A stretch of 6,037 nucleotides of DNA, taken from the NCBI GenBank assembly GCA_023422095.1, contig JAEZSD010000062.1, positions 1 to 6,037 on the forward strand, written 5' to 3'. Positions within the stretch are counted from its first letter, which is position 1. Each line of letters begins with the position of its first letter. The position numbers and the translations under genes were made by a program. Positions 1-4,557 of this stretch are shown piece after piece. Below the pieces are notes generated by a model. It searched no databases, was not told the origin of the DNA, and was given only the letters and a program-made list of their open reading frames with translations. This DNA comes from Bacillota bacterium (lineage in GTDB: Bacteria > Bacillota_I > Bacilli_A > RFN20 > CAG-826).

Positions 1-330
1 ATCGCCGGTTTATTAGGTACTATTTTACACATTAAACCCATCATTGAGATGCAAGATGGTAAATTGAGACTCTTTAAAAAAGAGTTAAACATGGCTAAAG
101 TAATTGGCACCTTTATTAATACTATCAAATCTTTTTCTGATAAATTTACGACACTGTTTGTAAAGATCATCGATTTGCAACAGAACGATTTGGCGGAAAA
201 ATTAGTTAATCTAATTACCACAAACTTTCCAAAGATTAATGTTTCTCGCATTAGAACAGTGAGACCGGTCTTTTTTATTCATTTGGGAAATAACGGGTTA
301 GGAATTAGCGTTGTCGCATATAACAGTTAA
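1..330 (+). CDS. DegV family fatty-acid-binding protein, C-terminal part (5' end outside window)
   Basis: The frame is open from base 1 to the TAA at 328-330, giving 109 residues that continue a gene starting left of the window. The segment near the left edge, LLGTILHIKPIIEMQDGKL, matches the DegV-family stretch where a helix leads into 'IKPI' and a short strand turn 'DGK'. The end, HLGNNGLGISVVAY, matches the family's closing 'H-x-G-x-G-x-LG' strand. Members of this family (FakB in staphylococci) bind a fatty acid in the cytoplasm and present it to the kinase FakA for phosphorylation before phospholipid synthesis. A full protein is about 280 residues, so roughly 170 are missing here. The internal ATG at 49 is not the start, because the family match begins upstream of it. 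Which fatty acid is bound, and whether a FakA partner exists, cannot be judged from this fragment. Confidence 0.82.
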   Translation: MAGLLGTILHIKPIIEMQDGKLRLFKKELNMAKVIGTFINTIKSFSDKFTTLFVKIIDLQQNDLAEKLVNLITTNFPKINVSRIRTVRPVFFIHLGNNGLGISVVAYNS

Positions 331-331
331 T

Positions 332-934
332 ATGAATTATGAAATGGTGTTGGCGACCAATAATCCTCATAAATTGGAGGAAGTCCGCCAAATTCTTGCT
401 CCTCATGGTATCGTCGTTTATGGTTTGAAAGATTTAAATATTCAATCTGAAGATGTCGAAGAAAATGGACAAACATATTTTGAAAATGCTCTTATTAAAG
501 CTTTAGCGATAAAAAAGTTAACTAATTTACCCATTATCAGCGATGATTCTGGGTTAGAAATTGAAGCAATGGATAATCAACCAGGTTTGCACTCCGCCCG
601 ATTTGCCCAAAAATACAATGGCCATAAAAACGCCATAAACGAAATATTAAAACAACTGGATAACAAAGATAGAAAAGCAACATTTGTATGTAGTATTGCT
701 CTTTTGAACATCGAAGATAAGCCCCTTCGCTTCGAAGCTCGTGTACCAGGAAAAATCGCTTTAGAATCTCGCGGTGAAACCGGTTTTGGGTTTGATCCAA
801 TTTTTATTGAGGATACAAGCTGTTTGACTTACGCTCAAATGAGCCAAGAAATAAAAAATAAACTTTCCCACCGGGGAAAAGCTCTCAATAAACTATTAAC
901 CTATTTAAGAATTAATCAACTTATTAAACGCTGA
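332..934 (+). CDS. rdgB: RdgB/HAM1 family non-canonical purine NTP pyrophosphatase (dITP/XTP diphosphatase)
   Basis: The family hydrolyses dITP, ITP and XTP to the monophosphate plus pyrophosphate, keeping deaminated purines out of DNA and RNA; it is cytoplasmic, usually a homodimer, and Mg-dependent. From the ATG at 332 the product has 200 residues, the normal family length. The hallmarks are all present: the nucleotide-binding start VLATNNPHKLEEV (6-18), ENGQTYFENALIKA (44-57), the metal/catalytic loop ISDDSGLEIEA (69-79) with D71 and D72, PGLHSARF (84-91), the base-recognition loop GFGFDPIF (151-158) and SHRGKAL (179-185). The ATG at 332 lies one base after the degV stop, which suggests translational coupling. 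A TTG at 311 in the same frame would add seven residues and has AGGA at 300-303 with ideal spacing; ATG 332 is preferred because it puts the ATNN motif at the usual distance from the N-terminus. The gene ends in TGA, 19 bp inside the convergent neighbour. Confidence 0.95.
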   Translation: MNYEMVLATNNPHKLEEVRQILAPHGIVVYGLKDLNIQSEDVEENGQTYFENALIKALAIKKLTNLPIISDDSGLEIEAMDNQPGLHSARFAQKYNGHKNAINEILKQLDNKDRKATFVCSIALLNIEDKPLRFEARVPGKIALESRGETGFGFDPIFIEDTSCLTYAQMSQEIKNKLSHRGKALNKLLTYLRINQLIKR

Positions 935-1992
935 CGTTTAACTAAGCGATATAAACTAAAGAAATAAGCGCCAAGGAAAGCAATCGCAGCCGCGAACATT
1001 AAACACGTAACCACTACAAGTATTTGATGTAAAACTGTCGTTTGAAAAACTAAAGTACAAATCAAACTAATGATGCTTAAAATAAAGAGAACAATCGTTG
1101 CCGGAAGAGAGATTTTTTCAAGCCGATAAAGAAACAAAAAATTAGGAAAAACTTGGTCTTTGATCAACATATTTTTTTTGTTTGATCTTTCATGAGATAA
1201 AGCTTTTGGGTGATAATGCGCAATTTTTACAGTGTTGAGCTTATCGCTTCGACCAAGGAGAAGATCGCCAGATTCAGATGTACCAACATAACCATAAGCA
1301 TATCCATCTGCAGTTATCCATTTTTTGTTCATTTCTTCTCTTTGAGAACTGACTGATTTTTCTAAAGAGGCAATAGCCAGTTTAACTTCGGGTTCATCAT
1401 GACGAGCTTTTATGAAATAGTATTCTTTTAGAATAATGGCCTTTAGTTTTTCAATATCATTCAAGTTTTTGTAATACAATTTTATGCAATCAACATCATA
1501 AAAATAATGATGGGTGATTAGTTTTTTTCGGAAGAGGGAATAATACTCGTCAAGTGCATAACAAACACGATGTAAAAAAGTGAGATACATTTTTTCATTT
1601 GAGACTTTTCGAAAAATTTCTTTTTCATCATTAAGTAATAAAATGACACTTTGAAAATGGGTTTTCCTTAAACTTGACATATAGACAAGAGCAAGCAATC
1701 TTCCAAATAATGCGTGAATATTGTTCGGATCGAATTCTAGGACGCGGGCATACATTACATATGATTTATAGTAGCCAATCGCTGAAAAAAGATTTCTATC
1801 AGCCTGATTGATTTGTTTGGTGATGAATGCTTCAAAAGCATTGATAGGAATTGACGGAACATATTTGGTCATACAGCGTGGGCAAAAACACGCCTCAGCG
1901 TCAGAATTTACTTCAAAAATTCGATCCTTCTCATCACTCACGTGACAATGAGTGCAATATGCTTTCTTTAGAGCCATGCCGTATTTTAACAT
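916..1992 (-). CDS. Uncharacterised zinc-ribbon, TPR-like protein with two C-terminal membrane segments
   Basis: I do not recognise a named family for this 358-residue protein. It opens with a probable zinc ribbon: C13-x2-C16 and C37-x2-C40, with an extra Cys at 35. The middle (about 65-225) looks helical and rich in Tyr, Leu and Lys. Residues 74-105 read like a TPR-type helix pair, with VLEFDPNN at 84-91 followed by ALFGRLLAL. Two hydrophobic segments, about 296-319 and 322-346, are followed by the basic tail RLVKRQR, so the protein is probably membrane-anchored at its C-terminus with the ribbon in the cytoplasm. There is no signal peptide. ATG 1992 is the longest start and has AGGA 14 nt upstream, rather far. 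ATG 1977 (MALKKAYCTHC) is an equally credible start. It is divergent from the methyltransferase-like gene and overlaps rdgB tail to tail. A sensor or scaffold role is possible, but no function is claimed. Confidence 0.8.
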   Translation of the reverse strand: MLKYGMALKKAYCTHCHVSDEKDRIFEVNSDAEACFCPRCMTKYVPSIPINAFEAFITKQINQADRNLFSAIGYYKSYVMYARVLEFDPNNIHALFGRLLALVYMSSLRKTHFQSVILLLNDEKEIFRKVSNEKMYLTFLHRVCYALDEYYSLFRKKLITHHYFYDVDCIKLYYKNLNDIEKLKAIILKEYYFIKARHDEPEVKLAIASLEKSVSSQREEMNKKWITADGYAYGYVGTSESGDLLLGRSDKLNTVKIAHYHPKALSHERSNKKNMLIKDQVFPNFLFLYRLEKISLPATIVLFILSIISLICTLVFQTTVLHQILVVVTCLMFAAAIAFLGAYFFSLYRLVKRQRLIS

Positions 1993-2038
1993 TTTTAAAA
2001 GACAATTCCTACTTTCTTGGATGGATTGCTGATAAAAT

Positions 2039-3106
2039 ATGGATGTGAAATTTACAATTAATCCACCAGATCTTAATAAAATTAATCACCTCTTGGAAAT
2101 CAAGAATATTAATATTTCTATCGCAGAGATGCTCCAGTATTTTTTTAAGATTTCTGAAGACAATGAAGTAGCCGATTCAGAAGAAGATTATTTGATTAAG
2201 ATGTTAGCTAAATGCGGTGTTGTTTTGTCAAATGAAGAAGACAACGATATTGTGCAAAAGCAAATTAAGCCTGACCTTAAATGTTTAGATAAAAAAATCA
2301 TTTTAAACGATTTATATGTTCAATCATTAAAAATCTCAGAAACAACATTTGGCAGTTACACTTTTAAAAAAGAGTCTTATAAGCCTTACCAAGCTTTTTC
2401 ATATGATGAAATTAGTGTTATTGAAGAAGATTATCGCGAAGTCCAAAAAGTTGGTTATTTCCCCTCGGAGGTTGAGTATTTGACCCTTGCTCAAAATGGC
2501 GAGGTTTGGATGTCGATTATACCAAATGAAATAAACACCCATGTCGGTCCAATCAACCACGCCCATGGTAATGTTGTGACCTTTGGCTTAGGTATGGGAT
2601 ATTTCGTTTTTCATGCCATTCAAAAAGATGAAGTCAAATCACTCACTATTATCGAAAAGGATCAAAAAATCATTGATTTCTTTAACCAAAATATTCTTCC
2701 CCAGTTTGCTCACAAAAACAAAGTTAAAGTCATATGTGCAGATGCATATTCCTATATTAAAAAGCTTCATACATTTGATTATGCATATGTCGATTTATGG
2801 CATAACCCAAATGACGGTTTACCTTTCTATATTGCTTTTAAAAAAGCTGAACAAAATTTCCCGAATTGCCACTTTGATTATTGGCTTGAAACATCGATTA
2901 TATCGCTTTATCGAAGATGTCTATTAACAGTTATTGAAGAGCAGTTAAACAACACTTCAGAAACTGCATATTTGAAGGCAAAAACTAGTGAAGACAAAAT
3001 CATCAATGATTTGTATTTTAAAACAAAAAAATTAGTTATTGCTCGTTATCAACAAGTTCATGATTTGTTGAGCGAGAAGTCCTTAAAAGAACTAATTTGT
3101 AAATAA
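2039..3106 (+). CDS. Class I SAM-dependent methyltransferase-like protein (spermidine-synthase-like fold), substrate unknown
   Basis: The product has 355 residues. A Rossmann-type SAM-binding core occupies about 175-255. Motif I is FGLGMG (182-187), the acidic residue that normally holds the ribose is E206 in TIIEKD, the adenine-side acid is D235 in VICADAY, and a motif IV-like strand is YAYVDLW with D252. About 170 residues precede the core; they are partly helical and acidic (EDNEVADSEEDY, 40-51) and end in a beta-rich stretch, VEYLTLAQNGEVWMSIIPNE (145-164). After the core come DLWHNPNDGLPFY (252-264) and FDYWLETSI (279-287). I recall a similar arrangement in uncharacterised Firmicutes proteins, but could not check this. 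The core could equally serve an aminopropyltransferase, although no polyamine-site motif is evident. There is no signal peptide or membrane segment. The ATG at 2039 has only a distant GGATGG (2019-2024) as a ribosome site. The gene is followed by a strong terminator and appears monocistronic. Confidence 0.82.
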   Translation: MDVKFTINPPDLNKINHLLEIKNINISIAEMLQYFFKISEDNEVADSEEDYLIKMLAKCGVVLSNEEDNDIVQKQIKPDLKCLDKKIILNDLYVQSLKISETTFGSYTFKKESYKPYQAFSYDEISVIEEDYREVQKVGYFPSEVEYLTLAQNGEVWMSIIPNEINTHVGPINHAHGNVVTFGLGMGYFVFHAIQKDEVKSLTIIEKDQKIIDFFNQNILPQFAHKNKVKVICADAYSYIKKLHTFDYAYVDLWHNPNDGLPFYIAFKKAEQNFPNCHFDYWLETSIISLYRRCLLTVIEEQLNNTSETAYLKAKTSEDKIINDLYFKTKKLVIARYQQVHDLLSEKSLKELICK

Positions 3107-3112
3107 TAAGTA

Positions 3113-3146
3113 TAAAAATAACCCGTTTTTGCGGGCTATTTTATTA
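3113..3146. terminator. Bidirectional rho-independent terminator between convergent genes
   Basis: Bases 3115-3125 pair with 3132-3142 around a six-base loop (3126-3131). The core is CCCG/CGGG, flanked by A-T pairs, with a single A-C mismatch (3121/3136). On the + strand the stem runs into TTTTATT; on the - strand it runs into a T-rich tract made by the A-run at 3113-3118. It sits 8 bases after the methyltransferase-like gene stop and about 20 bases beyond the amidohydrolase stop, so it can serve both converging genes. Confidence 0.85.
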
Positions 3147-3164
3147 AATATTGATATTTTACGA

Positions 3165-4448
3165 TTAAGAAGAGGCAAGTTCTTTTTCAATGCGATCAGT
3201 GATATCTTGAACTTTTTTGTAAATGTCTTCAAGTGATTCACTTATTAAGAATTTACCCTCGAGGTAAAGTATTTTTCCATCAATCATTGTCATTTTAATA
3301 TTATCTTTGGAACCGCTATAAACAATGTTGCTAATAATATCATTTAGTGGCTGCATATTGGGCTTGGATAAATCTATTTCAATGATATCGGCTTTCTTGC
3401 CTATTTCGAGTATATCGCAATCATCTAACCCCATGGCTTTTGCTCCATTAACAGTTGCCATTTTTAAGACTTCATAAGCAGGTAAAGAGCGAGGGTCTTG
3501 GGTTTTTAATTTGCTTAGACTAAAAGCGAGGGTCATTTCTTTAAACATATCCAAACAATTGTTACTGGCTGGCCCATCAGTTCCAATGCCTATATTTATT
3601 CCAGCTTGACGATATTTTTCTAATGGAATAATACCACTAGCGAGTTTTGAGTTGCTTCCTGGACAGGTGATAACACTGAGATTATGTTTTCGAAAAATCT
3701 CAACATCTTCGTCATTAAAATATATACAGTGATATCCGCCTCCACCATAATCAAAAAAACCTTCTTTTTCGAAAAAGGCAACTGGAGACATTCCTCTTCG
3801 AACAAAGCAATCCTCTACCTCTCCTTTTGTCTCACTAATATGAACAAAGAATGGGGCTCTAGCTATATGAATTGCTTTCTTTAATGCTTCAATTTCATCA
3901 GCTTGGGCAGTATATTCAGCATGCATTCCAAAACAGTATTTAACGAGGCTGTCTTTATCGGTTTTATAATGGTTTAAAAGATTGACAAGATCTTCAGCGT
4001 TTGTTTCGTGATTAAACGTTCCAAGAAGCAAAATTCGCATGCCAATATCTTTTGCAGCTTGTCCTGACATTAATGGAAAGTAATACTGATCGAAACAAGC
4101 GGTAATACCACTAGTTAAATATTCTAGATAAGCAATCTTAGAAAGATGGTATACATCACTGGGGGTCAGTAATTTTTCTCGTGGAAAAACGACATTGAAA
4201 AGCCAATCATGAAGAGAATGACCATCAGTCTTGCTTCTCAAGAAAGTCATTGCGCTATGGCTATGAGCGTTTTTAAAGCCGGGCATTAATACATTTCCAT
4301 GACAGTCATGAACGATGTCAAAAGGGCCGTAATTATCACTATTTGAGCCAATAAAAACAATGATTTTATTTTCGATGACAATATCACCATGTAGGAGGGG
4401 CTCATCATTCATCTTTAAGATGCGAGCGTTTTTTAATAAAGTTTTCAT
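3165..4448 (-). CDS. Amidohydrolase, probable 5'-methylthioadenosine/S-adenosylhomocysteine deaminase
   Basis: This complete 427-residue enzyme belongs to the metal-dependent amidohydrolase superfamily, in the MtaD/TrzN/AtzA-like group. Members deaminate MTA or SAH (to methylthioinosine or S-inosylhomocysteine) or related amino-purines and triazines. The expected landmarks are in order: the beta-strand start MKTLLKNARIL, the metal pair H62-x-H64 in PGFKNAHSHSAMTFLRS, SGITACFDQYYF (113-124), H176 in GMHAEYT, metal ligand H203 and catalytic E206 in FVHISET, H240 in YHCIYF, PGSNSKLASG (263-272), and D291 in GTDGPASNNCLDMF, which completes the metal site. The C-terminus re-forms the composite beta domain (KKADIIEID, MIDGKILY), then adds a charged helical tail (about 402-427). 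Length and motifs are normal, so the enzyme should be active; substrate cannot be told apart from guanine- or triazine-type deaminases by eye. The ATG at 4448 lacks a clear Shine-Dalgarno sequence. The gene is monocistronic between two terminators. Confidence 0.88.
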   Translation of the reverse strand: MKTLLKNARILKMNDEPLLHGDIVIENKIIVFIGSNSDNYGPFDIVHDCHGNVLMPGFKNAHSHSAMTFLRSKTDGHSLHDWLFNVVFPREKLLTPSDVYHLSKIAYLEYLTSGITACFDQYYFPLMSGQAAKDIGMRILLLGTFNHETNAEDLVNLLNHYKTDKDSLVKYCFGMHAEYTAQADEIEALKKAIHIARAPFFVHISETKGEVEDCFVRRGMSPVAFFEKEGFFDYGGGGYHCIYFNDEDVEIFRKHNLSVITCPGSNSKLASGIIPLEKYRQAGINIGIGTDGPASNNCLDMFKEMTLAFSLSKLKTQDPRSLPAYEVLKMATVNGAKAMGLDDCDILEIGKKADIIEIDLSKPNMQPLNDIISNIVYSGSKDNIKMTMIDGKILYLEGKFLISESLEDIYKKVQDITDRIEKELASS

Positions 4449-4472
4449 GCCGTTATCATATCATGAAGAGGT

Positions 4473-4502
4473 ATTTTATAGGTATATAAAGGTGATTCAG
4501 AA
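4473..4502 (-). promoter_or_regulatory. Possible promoter for the amidohydrolase gene
   Basis: Reading the minus strand, TATAAAAT (4480 to 4473) resembles a sigma-A type -10 box and lies 24 bases before the ATG at 4448. A weak -35 candidate, TTCTGA (4502 to 4497), stands 16 bases upstream of TATAAA and matches the TTGACA consensus at only three positions. The location is sensible: just downstream of the previous gene's terminator and with room for a short leader. AT-rich DNA yields such matches by chance, so this is a weak call. Confidence 0.3.
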
Positions 4503-4531
4503 TAAAAATAAAAGACCAGTTAACTGGTCAA
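4501..4531 (-). terminator. Rho-independent terminator after the surface-protein gene
   Basis: Bases 4514-4529 form a perfect 16-base palindrome, GACCAGTTAACTGGTC, which folds as a GACCAG/CTGGTC stem with a TTAA loop. On the minus strand it is followed directly by TTTTATTTTTATT (4513 to 4501), as in an intrinsic terminator. It lies 28 bases after the stop of the surface-protein gene and separates it from the amidohydrolase gene, so the two same-strand genes are probably not one operon. Confidence 0.8.
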
Positions 4532-4557
4532 TTATTTATTCATGTTTAATAGAAGGC

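Noticed and set aside
69..85. Perfect 7-base inverted repeat (ACTCTTT, AAA, AAAGAGT) inside degV.
   Set aside because: It is in coding sequence (codons for R-L-F-K-K-E-L), has no downstream T-run and is easily produced by A/T-rich Lys and Phe codons.
537..800. Open frame of 87 codons on the minus strand opposite rdgB.
   Set aside because: It lies wholly opposite a well-conserved gene, has no recognisable domain and no ribosome site; it is a shadow frame.
2613..2927. Open frame of about 104 codons on the plus strand inside the methyltransferase-like gene.
   Set aside because: The main frame carries the SAM-binding motifs over the same bases; the alternative product is low-complexity Ile/Lys/Leu/Ser sequence expected from AT-rich DNA.
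4514..4529. Perfect 16-base palindrome considered as a repressor operator for the amidohydrolase gene.
   Set aside because: The adjoining T-tract and its place just after the preceding gene fit a terminator; a second role as operator cannot be excluded but has no positive evidence.
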